Source: Planctomycetota bacterium (GTDB lineage: Bacteria; Planctomycetota; Phycisphaerae; Phycisphaerales; SM1A02). Taken from it: a stretch of 64,000 nucleotides of DNA. The notes beneath the pieces are model-generated. The model made no database searches. It was not told where the DNA came from and worked only from the letters and a program-made list of their open reading frames with translations. Below are positions 1 through 8,644 of the stretch, in pieces (the first letter of the stretch is position 1; each line of letters begins with the position of its first letter). Where the stretch lies: positions 1 through 64,000 of the forward strand of contig JAAELP010000021.1 of assembly GCA_024226535.1 (NCBI GenBank). Direction: 5' to 3'. Both the position numbers and the translations under genes were made by a program.

Positions 1-543
1 GCGATCCACCTCGTGGGCGACGACCTGCCGCGCCATGACGAGATCGCCATGGCGCGGCTGCTCGCGGCGGCGATCCGGCACACCGGCGTGGATGCCGATC
101 TCGTGCTCTGCGGCAAGCAGACCATCGACAACGATTCCGGCGAGCTCGGACCGGCCCTCGCGGAGTTCCTCGAGCTGCCGCACATCGGTGCGGTGGTCCG
201 CGTCGAGCTCGACGAGGCGGGTGCGTCCTTGAGAGCCCACCGCCGGATCGAGGGGGCCGAAGAGGTGCTCGAGGGGGCGCTGCCGATCGTGCTGACCTGC
301 GAGAAGGGGTTGGTCGAGCCGCGCTACCCGTCGTTGCCCAACCTCATGAAGGCGAAGAAGAAGCCCGTCGAGACGGTGAGCCGCGACGATCTGCCGGACG
401 CGGCGACCGTGGCGCCGCGGACACGTCTCGTCAGGCTGGAGCCGCCGGTGGCGCGCCCGCCGTGCCGCGTCGTCGACGGGGAGCCGCGGGAGATGGCGCG
501 CGAGCTCGTGCGCCTGCTGCGCGAAGAGGCGAGAGTCCTTTAG
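1..543 (+). CDS. etfB: Electron transfer flavoprotein beta subunit, 5'-truncated
   Basis: This is the C-terminal 180 residues of an ETF beta subunit; the reading frame is open at the window edge, so the start is missing. ETF-beta binds AMP and forms the FAD-carrying heterodimer with ETF-alpha that collects electrons from acyl-CoA dehydrogenases in the cytoplasm. The segment GKQTIDNDSGELGP is the family signature. The end also fits: a K-rich stretch (MKAKKKPVE) followed by the usual tail. The stop is 3 bases before the etfA start, so the two genes are co-transcribed. Its partners downstream (etfA and a membrane Fe-S oxidoreductase) suggest delivery of electrons to quinone. Confidence 0.93.
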   Translation, partial: AIHLVGDDLPRHDEIAMARLLAAAIRHTGVDADLVLCGKQTIDNDSGELGPALAEFLELPHIGAVVRVELDEAGASLRAHRRIEGAEEVLEGALPIVLTCEKGLVEPRYPSLPNLMKAKKKPVETVSRDDLPDAATVAPRTRLVRLEPPVARPPCRVVDGEPREMARELVRLLREEARVL

Positions 544-545
544 CC

Positions 546-1535
546 ATGGCCGTAAACGCGCTGGTCTACGTCGAGCTGCGTAACGGGACGGTCTCTCCCG
601 CTTCGCTGCGCATGTTCACCGCGGCGCGGCTCATCACCGCCGAGACCGGCGGCTCCGTGCATGCGGCGATCATCGGCCACGAAGTGACCGATCTCGCGCG
701 CGAGGCGGCCGACGCCGGCGCGGACCATGTTCACGTCGCCGATCGTCCCGCGCTCGAGCACTACCGCGCGCTGCCGTACGCCCGCGCCGTCGAGGCGGCG
801 GTGGCGGCGTCGGACGCCGGGGTGGTGCTCTTCGCGACGTCGTGCCTGAGCCGTGATCTCGCCCCGAGGCTCGCCGCCCGGCTCGACGCGGCGCTGGCGA
901 CGGATTGCCTCGGCGTGGCCTGGGAAAGCGGCGAGCTTCGTGTCCGGCGCCCGATGTACTGCGCGAAGTGCGTCGGCGAGATCGCGCTCGCCTCGGATCG
1001 GTTGCGCATCCTGTCGATTCGCCCGAACGCGTTCGCGGCGTCGGCCGACGGAACCGGGGCATCGCCCGCGATCACGCCGTTGGACGTGACGCTGTCCGAC
1101 GATCACGAGCCGGTCACGATGAAGGACCTCGTGCGTGCGAGCGGCGGCTCGAGGGACCTCGCCGACGCCGAGATCGTGGTCTCGGGAGGGCGATCGCTCG
1201 AGTCCGAGGAGAACTTCACCATGCTCCACGAACTGGCCGCGGAGCTCGACGGCGCCGTCGGCGCATCGCGGGCGGCGGTCGACGCCGGCTACCAGCCGCA
1301 GGCCCGCCAGGTGGGCCTGACGGGCAAGGTCGTGACGCCTCAGCTCTATATAGCCTGCGGGATCGACGGGGCAATCCAGCACCTCGCGGGCATGCGGGGC
1401 AGCAAGGTGATCGTGGCCATCAACACCAAGGCAGACGCGCCGATCTTCGGGGTCGCGACCTACGGGTGTGTGGCCGACCTGTTCAAGCTCGTGCCGATGA
1501 TCACCGAGGAATGTCGGAAACTCGAAGAGAGCTGA
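546..1535 (+). CDS. etfA: Electron transfer flavoprotein alpha subunit
   Basis: This 329-residue protein is the FAD-binding ETF subunit. The C-terminal FAD domain is clear: [20 protein letters not shown] followed by IQHLAGM, then [11 protein letters not shown]. The N-terminal half has the usual nucleotide-fold pattern of alpha-ETFs. The ATG at 546 is chosen because it follows etfB by 3 bases and begins with the normal [10 protein letters not shown]-type N-terminus. The stop lies 10 bases before the downstream membrane oxidoreductase, so etfB, etfA and that gene form one unit. Its likely electron donors here are glutaryl-CoA dehydrogenase (encoded near position 61000) and other acyl-CoA dehydrogenases not in the window. 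Confidence 0.95.
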   Translation: MAVNALVYVELRNGTVSPASLRMFTAARLITAETGGSVHAAIIGHEVTDLAREAADAGADHVHVADRPALEHYRALPYARAVEAAVAASDAGVVLFATSCLSRDLAPRLAARLDAALATDCLGVAWESGELRVRRPMYCAKCVGEIALASDRLRILSIRPNAFAASADGTGASPAITPLDVTLSDDHEPVTMKDLVRASGGSRDLADAEIVVSGGRSLESEENFTMLHELAAELDGAVGASRAAVDAGYQPQARQVGLTGKVVTPQLYIACGIDGAIQHLAGMRGSKVIVAINTKADAPIFGVATYGCVADLFKLVPMITEECRKLEES

Positions 1536-1545
1536 GCTCCTCGCC

Positions 1546-3615
1546 GTGAACCCCGTCGTCACCGCCGTCCTTCTGATCGTCGCGTTCGCGGCCTTCGCCG
1601 TGTCCGTTCGCCGGAGATGGCGACTCCTGATGATCGGCAGCGCGGGACGAAGGCGGTTCGTTCCGGATCGCGTCGGCGAACGGGCACGCGGGGCGGTGCG
1701 TTTCGTCCTCGGCCAGACGCGGCTCACCCGGTACCGGGGGGCGGGTCTCGCGCACGAGGCGATCTTCTTCGCGTTCGTCGTGCTGCTCGTGCGCTCGCTG
1801 ATCCTGTTCGCGCGCGGCTTCGTCGGGGATCCGGGTTTCGGCTACTGGATCCTCGACGGCGGGACGCCGCTCGGCAACCTCTACGGGCTGATCAAGGACG
1901 TCTACGTCGTGCTCGCCGTCCTGGGCGCCCTGACCTTCCTGTATCTGCGCCTCGTCGTGCGGCCGCATCGCATGACGCTCAACGCCGAGGGCATCCTCAT
2001 CCTGGTGATCATCCTGGTGATGATGGTCGCGGACGTCGTCTACGACGGGGCGGCGCATGTCCTGGCCGCCGGCCCGGACGGCCCGAGATTCAACGGCTGG
2101 GAGCCGCTCGGTTCGGTGCTGGCGGGACCGATGAGCGGCTTGCCCGCGGCGGCGGTGGGAACGGTGTGGCACCTGGCGTTCTGGACCCACGTCACGCTGG
2201 TCCTGGTCTTCCTGAACATCCTTCCGTACTCGAAGCACTTCCACATCATCACGGTGGTGCCCAACGTCTTCCTGCGCGACCTCGGGCCCCGGGGGCGGCT
2301 GGTCCCGATCGACGACCTGGAAGGCCGGGTCGAGCGCGAGGAGACCCTGGGCGTGCGCAGGATCGAGGAGCTCTCCCCGAAGAGCCTTCTCGACCTGTAC
2401 ACGTGCACCGAGTGCGGGCGTTGCACGGATCAATGTCCGGCGGCGCGCACCGGGAAGCTGCTGTCACCGAAGCAGCTCGTCGTCGACCTCCGGGATCACC
2501 TGTACGAGAACCAGGCGGGCCTGACCGGTCGCCGGCGCGACGGCGCGAACGCGGCGCACGAGTCCGACCTCGTTCCGGCGGTGGTCGACCCGGAGACGCT
2601 CTGGGCGTGCACGACGTGCGGGGCGTGCGAGGAGGAGTGCCCGGTCCTGATCGACCACGTCGAACGCATCGTCGACCTGCGACGGCACCTCGTCCAGGAG
2701 AAAGGCGAGTTCCCCGGTCCGCTCCAGGAGGCGTTCGGGAGCATCGAGGCCGTGGGCAGCCCGTACGGCGTGAGCGCAGACGAACGCATGGCGTGGGCGG
2801 ACGGCCTGGAGGTGCCGATCCGTGGCGACACGGACGATGTCGAGATCCTGTTCTGGGTCGGCTGCGCGCCGGCGACGGATGATCGGGCGAAGCGCATCTC
2901 CAGCGCGGTGGCGCAGTTGCTCAACCGCGCGGGCGTCCGGTGGGCCGTGCTCGGCGCGGAGGAGAGCTGCACCGGCGACGTTGCCCGGCGCGCCGGCAAC
3001 GAGTACCTCTTCCAGGCGATGGCCGAAGCCAACATCGAGATCCTCGACGGCTACGACACGAAGCGCATCCTGACCGCGTGCCCGCACTGCTACAACACGC
3101 TGAAGCACGAGTACCCGGACTTCGGGGGCCACTACGAGGTCGCGCACCACGCCGATTTCCTGGCCGGGCTCATCGCCGACGGCCGGCTGGTCCCGCGTCG
3201 CGCCGTGGAGGCGACCGTCGTCTACCACGACTCGTGCTATCTCGGCCGCCTCAACGGCGTCTATGCGTCGCCGCGCGAGGTGCTCGAGAGAATCCCGGGC
3301 GTCACGGTCGTGGAAGCGGCGGCGTCGCGTGATCGCGGGATGTGCTGCGGCGCCGGCGGGGGGCAGATGTTCAAGGAGGACGAGCCGGGCGACGAACGGA
3401 TCAGCGTCGCGCGCACGCGCCAGCTCGTGGAGACCGGGGCCGACACCATCTGCACCGCCTGCCCGTTCTGCCTGCGCATGCTGACCGATGCGTCGAACCT
3501 CGGAGACCAGACCGGGATCCGCCAGCTCGACATCGCCGAAGTGCTGTGGCAGTCGATCCGCGGTGAAGGTGAGCCCGAGGGAGCCTCCTCCGAGGTCCGG
3601 AGCGATCGCGTGTGA
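1546..3615 (+). CDS. Membrane Fe-S oxidoreductase linked to ETF (ETF:menaquinone oxidoreductase type)
   Basis: This 689-residue protein starts with GTG. The first 240 residues hold about six membrane segments of the NarI/cytochrome-b type. Two 4Fe-4S ferredoxin motifs follow at residues 287-298 (CTECGRCTDQCP) and about 355-366 (CTTCGACEEECP). Next come two CCG domains of heterodisulfide-reductase subunit D type, with TACPHCYNT and, later, DRGMCCGAGGG and CTACPFC. Proteins of this layout next to etfBA (called EMO, or DUF224 proteins) are known to feed ETF electrons into the quinone pool in syntrophs and metal reducers. Here it would link acyl-CoA oxidation to the respiratory genes that follow. 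The position directly behind etfA supports this; the quinone type cannot be read from sequence. Confidence 0.88.
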   Translation: MNPVVTAVLLIVAFAAFAVSVRRRWRLLMIGSAGRRRFVPDRVGERARGAVRFVLGQTRLTRYRGAGLAHEAIFFAFVVLLVRSLILFARGFVGDPGFGYWILDGGTPLGNLYGLIKDVYVVLAVLGALTFLYLRLVVRPHRMTLNAEGILILVIILVMMVADVVYDGAAHVLAAGPDGPRFNGWEPLGSVLAGPMSGLPAAAVGTVWHLAFWTHVTLVLVFLNILPYSKHFHIITVVPNVFLRDLGPRGRLVPIDDLEGRVEREETLGVRRIEELSPKSLLDLYTCTECGRCTDQCPAARTGKLLSPKQLVVDLRDHLYENQAGLTGRRRDGANAAHESDLVPAVVDPETLWACTTCGACEEECPVLIDHVERIVDLRRHLVQEKGEFPGPLQEAFGSIEAVGSPYGVSADERMAWADGLEVPIRGDTDDVEILFWVGCAPATDDRAKRISSAVAQLLNRAGVRWAVLGAEESCTGDVARRAGNEYLFQAMAEANIEILDGYDTKRILTACPHCYNTLKHEYPDFGGHYEVAHHADFLAGLIADGRLVPRRAVEATVVYHDSCYLGRLNGVYASPREVLERIPGVTVVEAAASRDRGMCCGAGGGQMFKEDEPGDERISVARTRQLVETGADTICTACPFCLRMLTDASNLGDQTGIRQLDIAEVLWQSIRGEGEPEGASSEVRSDRV

Positions 3616-3740
3616 TGTCCTCTGGCGCGGGCTCGACCACGGTCCCGGCGCGACTTATCGTTGATGCAGTGGGATCGAGGAACGGCGGACCCCACTGACA
3701 GGAGCCCGAGATCCGAACGAACGGCGACAACTCGACGCCG

Positions 3741-4346
3741 GTGCCTGATTGGGTCCACACCCTCGACACGGCGGTCTGGGTCAGCGGGTCCGACGGCAAC
3801 ATCACTTTCCTCAACCGGCAGGCGGAGGAGTTGCTCGGGCTCTCCGCCTCGGAGTGTGTCGGACTTCCCTGTCATCGGGTGGTCGGTGGGGTCGACGTCG
3901 CCGGCGAGTCGTTCTGTGTGGCGGAATGCCCGGTCACCTGCCAGGCGAGGGCGAGCGGGAAAGTCACTCCCGTGAAGTTCAGGATCCCGGGACGCGACGG
4001 GCGCGATCGATCGGTCCGGGTCATCACGATGATGGTCGGCGCTCCGGTGGGCGCGAGCCTGGTGCACTGTGCAGTCAGTGACGACACCGCGCAGCGGGCC
4101 GAGGAGTACGTCACGCGTCTGGCATCACGTACGGCGTGCTCGAGCAACGGGGCCGAAGCGCTCCTGACCCCTCGCGAGAAAGAGGTGCTCGTGCGCCTGG
4201 CGGAGGACGAGACCACGCACGAGATCGCCGCCGGACTGAACGTGAGCCACGCCACGGTCAGGAACCACATCCAGCGCATCGTCGCCAAGTACGGTGCCCA
4301 TTCGACCGTGGAAGCCGTGGCTCGCTACCTGTTATCGGAGCCGTGA
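3741..4346 (+). CDS. PAS-LuxR transcriptional regulator with a cysteine-rich PAS domain
   Basis: This is a 201-residue regulator with a GTG start and no strong ribosome site visible. Residues 1-120 form a PAS domain (GSDGNITFLNRQAEELLGLS). Residues 142-199 are a LuxR-type helix-turn-helix (LTPREKEVLVRLAEDETTHE). The PAS domain carries five cysteines, at residues 39, 44, 59, 63 and 67, in a PCH...FCVAECPVTC arrangement that recurs in a PAS subgroup and could sense redox state or bind a metal. There is no receiver domain, so sensing is probably direct. It sits alone between the ETF genes and the respiratory island and is the best candidate to act at the two TGATGC-N4-GCATCA sites (4404 and 19951). 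That assignment is inference. Confidence 0.82.
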   Translation: MPDWVHTLDTAVWVSGSDGNITFLNRQAEELLGLSASECVGLPCHRVVGGVDVAGESFCVAECPVTCQARASGKVTPVKFRIPGRDGRDRSVRVITMMVGAPVGASLVHCAVSDDTAQRAEEYVTRLASRTACSSNGAEALLTPREKEVLVRLAEDETTHEIAAGLNVSHATVRNHIQRIVAKYGAHSTVEAVARYLLSEP

Positions 4347-4631
4347 CGGATACGCCGGCGATCGTGGCCCGCTTGATGCGCGCGCCGCGCGGCAGTGCGA
4401 ACCTGATGCATTTGCATCATTGCCCACGCCGGCAGCCCTGATAAACTCCGCCCGCGCAAGGTCTTGGCGTTGCGCTCGCGTGCGTCCCACGGTTCGTGGC
4501 GCGCGCCGATCGCGGTGCAATCTGCCCTCCATGTTGCAGATGAGCTCCGGGTCGGTCGAGTATGAGCCCAGTGATCCGGATTGTTGCGACACCCGACGAA
4601 CCGATTGGCGAACTCGAAACGGAAACCAGGA
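4347..4631 (+). promoter_or_regulatory. Promoter region of the respiratory island with a 16-bp dyad and extended -10
   Basis: No gene is seen in these 285 bases. Positions 4404-4419 read TGATGCATTTGCATCA, a perfect inverted repeat. Downstream, positions 4439-4447 read TGATAAACT, a good extended -10 element (TG-n-TAAACT). From the dyad centre (4411.5) to the -10 hexamer is 30.5 bp, which puts the expected transcript start about 41-42 bp from the dyad centre. That is the geometry of an activator overlapping the -35 region. The same dyad with the same spacing recurs at 19951-19995. The long leader between about 4454 and the 4632 start codon shows no obvious structure to me. Confidence 0.6.
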
Positions 4632-5846
4632 ATGGACGCAGGAGCACGCCCCCGACCTGGCCGCTGTCACAACGCGGTCGTCGCATCCGCCGTACTTGCC
4701 CTGGCACTTCTCGTGCCGGCGCGCGCTGTCCTGGCGCAGGAGTCCGGCAGTGATCCCCTCCTCGACCTCGGCACGGAGAAGGGCATCGGCGGCGAGGACT
4801 TCATGCGCTTCGACCGCGACCAGATCAAGAACCAGATCAAGACCTTCATCCCGCCGTTGTTGAGGCCGGCCTTCACGCAGCACGCCTTCGTGCTGCCCCC
4901 CGGCCTGTTCTCCGTCGGTGTCTCGCACACGTATGGGACGATCGACGGGGACGATTTCTTCCGGAACGGCAACGTTAACTCGGCCGTCTTCGCGAACTCC
5001 GAGGTCGACCGGAACATCACGAATCTCGACATCTTCTACGGCTTCGATCTGAACACGGAATACCTGCACGGGTTCACGGCGAGGCTCAACATCCCCTACA
5101 AGAACTCCAAGGTCAGCGGGTCCATCCATCCGGGCGGGGTCCAGGCCATCACCGCGTTCAACTCCGCCAGCACGCAGGAGGTGGGGGATGTGGGGCTGTT
5201 CCTCAAGAAGAAGATCCTCGACCAGGGAAACGGGCCGTTCGGGCTCGCGGCGGTGGGCGCCGTGTTCTTCCCCACCGGGAAGAACGACGAGAAGTTCGGG
5301 GACAACGGAGTCATCCGCTTCGAGACTCCGATGGGCACGAGCAACGGCATCTTCGGGAGGTTCTCCGACGACGGCCGGCTCCCCTCGACGCTGCAGCCGG
5401 GAACGGGAGACTTCAGCTTCCTCGCCGGTCTCTTCCTGACCAGGCAGTTCGACTCCAACGACTTCCTGGGGCGCAGCGCGCTGCACCTGGGCGTGACGCA
5501 CCGGTTCATGCCGGAAGAGGACGGGATCGACTACGGGGACACGACGACCTTCTTCACGTCGTTCGTCAAGCCCATCTACAAGGACTACCTGTCCCTCGAT
5601 CTCACATATGTCCTGAACCACCATCAGGACGACAGCTACGCCGGTCAGTTCATGGATCCCGCACTGGGGTTGATCAACCGTCCTGCCTTCTCGGGAGGGA
5701 CGTCGGGCTACATCGCACCGTCCCTGATCTTCAGCCCCGACCCGCAGATCCGTATGACCCTCTCCACGCTCTTCCGAATCCAGGACCCGGATCTCGGGCC
5801 GGCCCCCGACCCGGTCGTTCGACTGGGGATCGACGTCACCTTCTGA
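4632..5846 (+). CDS. Outer-membrane beta-barrel protein, phenol-degradation MetA/porin-like
   Basis: This 404-residue exported protein has a signal peptide (VVASAVLALALLVPARAVLA, cut after AQ) and a long run of amphipathic strands, typical of an outer-membrane barrel. The sequence style (FVLPPGLFSVGVSHTYG; GFDLNTEYLHGFTARLNIPY; final DPVVRLGIDVTF ending in Phe) resembles the 'MetA pathway of phenol degradation' transporter family. The ATG at 4632 is preferred over the ATG at 4581 because it places the signal peptide normally and is preceded by an AGG. It opens the respiratory operon and ends 45 bases before the haem protein. It may admit the oxyanion substrate, but no specific role can be read from sequence. 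Confidence 0.68.
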   Translation: MDAGARPRPGRCHNAVVASAVLALALLVPARAVLAQESGSDPLLDLGTEKGIGGEDFMRFDRDQIKNQIKTFIPPLLRPAFTQHAFVLPPGLFSVGVSHTYGTIDGDDFFRNGNVNSAVFANSEVDRNITNLDIFYGFDLNTEYLHGFTARLNIPYKNSKVSGSIHPGGVQAITAFNSASTQEVGDVGLFLKKKILDQGNGPFGLAAVGAVFFPTGKNDEKFGDNGVIRFETPMGTSNGIFGRFSDDGRLPSTLQPGTGDFSFLAGLFLTRQFDSNDFLGRSALHLGVTHRFMPEEDGIDYGDTTTFFTSFVKPIYKDYLSLDLTYVLNHHQDDSYAGQFMDPALGLINRPAFSGGTSGYIAPSLIFSPDPQIRMTLSTLFRIQDPDLGPAPDPVVRLGIDVTF

Positions 5847-5891
5847 TCAGCGACGGCCGATCGCGCGACGGGCAAGACAGGAGCGACCCCA

Positions 5892-8639
5892 ATGTCGACA
5901 AGGATCAAGCTGACCAGTCTCGCCGTGGCCGTGGCCGCCCTGTGGACGATGTCCCCCGGGACGGCGAAGGTTCCCTTGCACACGCCCGATGGGCGCGTCC
6001 TGCACCTCAAAGGAGGCACGGCCCAGCCGGACCTCAGCCGTTTCAGATCGCGCCTCGAGAGCAAGGTCGTCGACCACCGGTTCTATACGAACCAGAATGC
6101 GTACCTGGCCAACGAGGCGTACTCGACGAGCCAGACCGGTTTCAACGACATGGTGAAGGCCGGGATCCCCCTGGCCTACAAGCCCGAGTTCCACTGGGTG
6201 ACCCACCAGGGGATGTACTGGCACGCGCGGTACCTGCTGCAGTGGTCCGGCGCCGCGTCGCGTCTCGGCATTTCCATGGTGCAGGGACCGTACTGGACCG
6301 TGAAGGCACTGGAGTTCTCCAAGAAGAACAGGTTCGGCCGTGACCGCGGGGAGCGCACGCTGTCCAATAAGGACGTCTTGATGGGGATCTACCTTCCCCT
6401 GTTCTATGACCGAACCGGTTTTCCGAGAGTCTTCGATTCCGCCTTTCCCACCTACCTCCAGTATGCGTCCGGCGATCCGCGTCTCGTCGGACCGGTCATC
6501 GTCGATGATGACTTCAACGATCCGCAGAGTGAGAAGGAGGGGAGTTGGGGCGCCCCCCGGTACTTCCTCGACTGGACGAACCTGCGGTGGGACCACGACC
6601 GGATGGACACCACCTTCGACATGGGCGGCATTGCGCAGTTCCTCAAGAGAAGGGCGCAATGGACCGGCTACATGTTCCACAGCACACACGTCGGTCAATC
6701 CCCCTCCGACCCGAACGGCGAGGAGATCACGCTGCTCGGAAACGACGCCGAAGAGGGATTCAGAGGGACCGTTCTGGCGTCGATGGCGATCAACACGATG
6801 CTGGAGGTCAAGGCGTGTTTCTTCGCCGACGAGAAGGGCAAGAAGCTCGGCGGTCTCCAGCCGTTCGAGTACGACCCGAGCGAGGGTCTCCGGTACATCC
6901 CCCACACGATCAAGCCGAACATCCTCTGGGTCGGCGACCTTCCCGAGCGGTTGTGGTCCATGGAGATCGAGGACAACTCCAGTCAGCTCTGGGACCAGGC
7001 CTCCTGGATCTGGGCGACCACGGAGTTCAGCCACTTCGTGCTCTGGTACAACGACCGGGTCTTCACCGACAACCCCCCGGCGGACGGCGGCATCCTCGAG
7101 AAGCGAGTCGGCCTGATCTCGCGCGGCCTCGCCAACGTCGTGATGCAGAACCTCGCGGCCATGCATCTCAAGAACGGCGTTCTCGTCTCGGAGTGGACTC
7201 CGACCGAAGGGACCGGCGACGTTCTGCTCATGAAGGACGCCGCCCTGAGCATGGTGGCGCTGAAGGAGTACGACGACCGGCACGAGTTCCTCGACGAGGA
7301 CGAGGACCTTCGTGACCAGGCCTGGGAGATGCTGACCGCGCTGGCGGACTTCCTCGTGGAGGTCCAGGGCGCCGACGGCTCGTTCTTCGAGCGGTATGAC
7401 GTCACCACCGGCGAGGGACTGGGCGAGAACACGCTGAGCGCACCCAACTGGGCCGGTGTCCGGGCGCTCGTGTCCGCGTGGCAGAAGACGGAAGACGAGT
7501 CCTACATGGAGGCCGCCCGTCGGACCTTCAACCTCCTGAACCGCGAGTACTGGGTCGAAGCGCACGGCCTCTACCGAACGAGGCTGGGCGACGACACCGT
7601 CGTCCTCACGCCGTACGACGTGGGCGTGGCCCTCGGGGCGATGCGCGAGATGATCTTCGCCACGCCGCTTCACCTCGTGGCGCCGCAGCTCGATCGCCTC
7701 ACCCGCTGGTGGATCCAGACCATGGACTCCAGCGGCATGCAGCAGGCCGAGGACAACCGCACCGGCGAGCTTGCCTGCGGCACGACCGGCATGGACGAGG
7801 ATGCGGACGGCGTCCCGTTCGTTGCCGGCGGCTACGGGAAGCACGGCGTGGCGCCGGTGGCGGCCGGGAAGGTGGCGGTCAACATCGGGGGCGCAGACAA
7901 CGCCGCCTTCGCCCGCATCAAGGGCGACAGGTACGAGCCCGAGAAGTACGCCCAGGTGAAGTACGGCCACGAGCCGCAGTCGAGCGACGAGCAGCCGGCC
8001 CTGCTGCTCCCGATCGAGATCCCGCAGGAAGGTCTCATCGAGCGCCCGCCGATGCAGAAGTTCAACGGCACGATCATCCCGCTGCCGGCGAGCAAGCCGA
8101 TCGAGCGCGGGCTGGGAATCAAGCTCGGCCTCTCCGGCCGGGAGATCTTCGAGATGAACTGTGTTCTCTGCCACGGATTCACTGGCGAGGGAATCACGGG
8201 GCTCTCGTTCAAGAGGGATGCCCTCACGTTCTCGCACGACGAGATGTTCAAGGTGCCCATGGAAGGCCGCCACGAGAAGCTCATGCCGCCGTGGGGCCAG
8301 GGCAACAAGGACGAACTGGGTGGGGTCCTCACCGAGGAGGAGATCCACCTGATCGTCAACTACGTCCAGAGCGAGGAGTTCAAGGAGAAGTTCAAGGCGC
8401 ACGAGGCCGGGGTGTTCGTCGCCGATGCGCCACCGAAGGACCCGTTCGAGTTCCTCTCCCGGCACTACTCGACGGAGGGGACCAGGAGCGCGACGGCCGA
8501 CGACATCCGGGCCATCGCCCTGAGCCAGCCCCGGGCCAGTGAGTTCATCGTCGACACCCGCGTTCGTTTCCGCCGGCTCCTGGCCGAGTGGCGGGAGCGT
8601 CAGGAGACGCAATTGGCGGGAAGGACCGGTGAGGAGTGA
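5892..8639 (+). CDS. Secreted fusion of a large alpha-helical (toroid-like) domain with cytochrome c
   Basis: This 915-residue protein has a signal peptide (LAVAVAALWTMSPGTA) and a good ribosome site (AGGAG at 5879-5883). Residues 50-640 are rich in Trp and Tyr. Segments such as QAWEMLTALADFLVEVQGADG and TFNLLNREYWVEAHGLYRTR look like an alpha/alpha six-hairpin barrel. I cannot assign an enzyme family. Near the C-terminus a single c-type haem site, CVLCH, lies at residues 757-761. It is followed by the class I cytochrome pattern LMPPWG (probable Met ligand) and a terminal helix, LTEEEIHLIVNYV. It should act in the periplasm and exchange electrons with the neighbouring di-haem proteins. The stop overlaps the next gene's ribosome site. 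Confidence 0.72.
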   Translation: MSTRIKLTSLAVAVAALWTMSPGTAKVPLHTPDGRVLHLKGGTAQPDLSRFRSRLESKVVDHRFYTNQNAYLANEAYSTSQTGFNDMVKAGIPLAYKPEFHWVTHQGMYWHARYLLQWSGAASRLGISMVQGPYWTVKALEFSKKNRFGRDRGERTLSNKDVLMGIYLPLFYDRTGFPRVFDSAFPTYLQYASGDPRLVGPVIVDDDFNDPQSEKEGSWGAPRYFLDWTNLRWDHDRMDTTFDMGGIAQFLKRRAQWTGYMFHSTHVGQSPSDPNGEEITLLGNDAEEGFRGTVLASMAINTMLEVKACFFADEKGKKLGGLQPFEYDPSEGLRYIPHTIKPNILWVGDLPERLWSMEIEDNSSQLWDQASWIWATTEFSHFVLWYNDRVFTDNPPADGGILEKRVGLISRGLANVVMQNLAAMHLKNGVLVSEWTPTEGTGDVLLMKDAALSMVALKEYDDRHEFLDEDEDLRDQAWEMLTALADFLVEVQGADGSFFERYDVTTGEGLGENTLSAPNWAGVRALVSAWQKTEDESYMEAARRTFNLLNREYWVEAHGLYRTRLGDDTVVLTPYDVGVALGAMREMIFATPLHLVAPQLDRLTRWWIQTMDSSGMQQAEDNRTGELACGTTGMDEDADGVPFVAGGYGKHGVAPVAAGKVAVNIGGADNAAFARIKGDRYEPEKYAQVKYGHEPQSSDEQPALLLPIEIPQEGLIERPPMQKFNGTIIPLPASKPIERGLGIKLGLSGREIFEMNCVLCHGFTGEGITGLSFKRDALTFSHDEMFKVPMEGRHEKLMPPWGQGNKDELGGVLTEEEIHLIVNYVQSEEFKEKFKAHEAGVFVADAPPKDPFEFLSRHYSTEGTRSATADDIRAIALSQPRASEFIVDTRVRFRRLLAEWRERQETQLAGRTGEE

Positions 8640-8644
8640 GCATC

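Noticed and set aside
3660-3679. A third possible dyad (TGATGC-AGTG-GGATCG) upstream of the PAS-LuxR gene
   Set aside because: Only four of six bases of the right arm match and no -10 lies at the expected distance.
5847-8612. Very long minus-strand open frame opposite the cytochrome c fusion gene
   Set aside because: It is a mirror of a GC-rich coding gene; the plus-strand frame has a signal peptide, haem motif and ribosome site.
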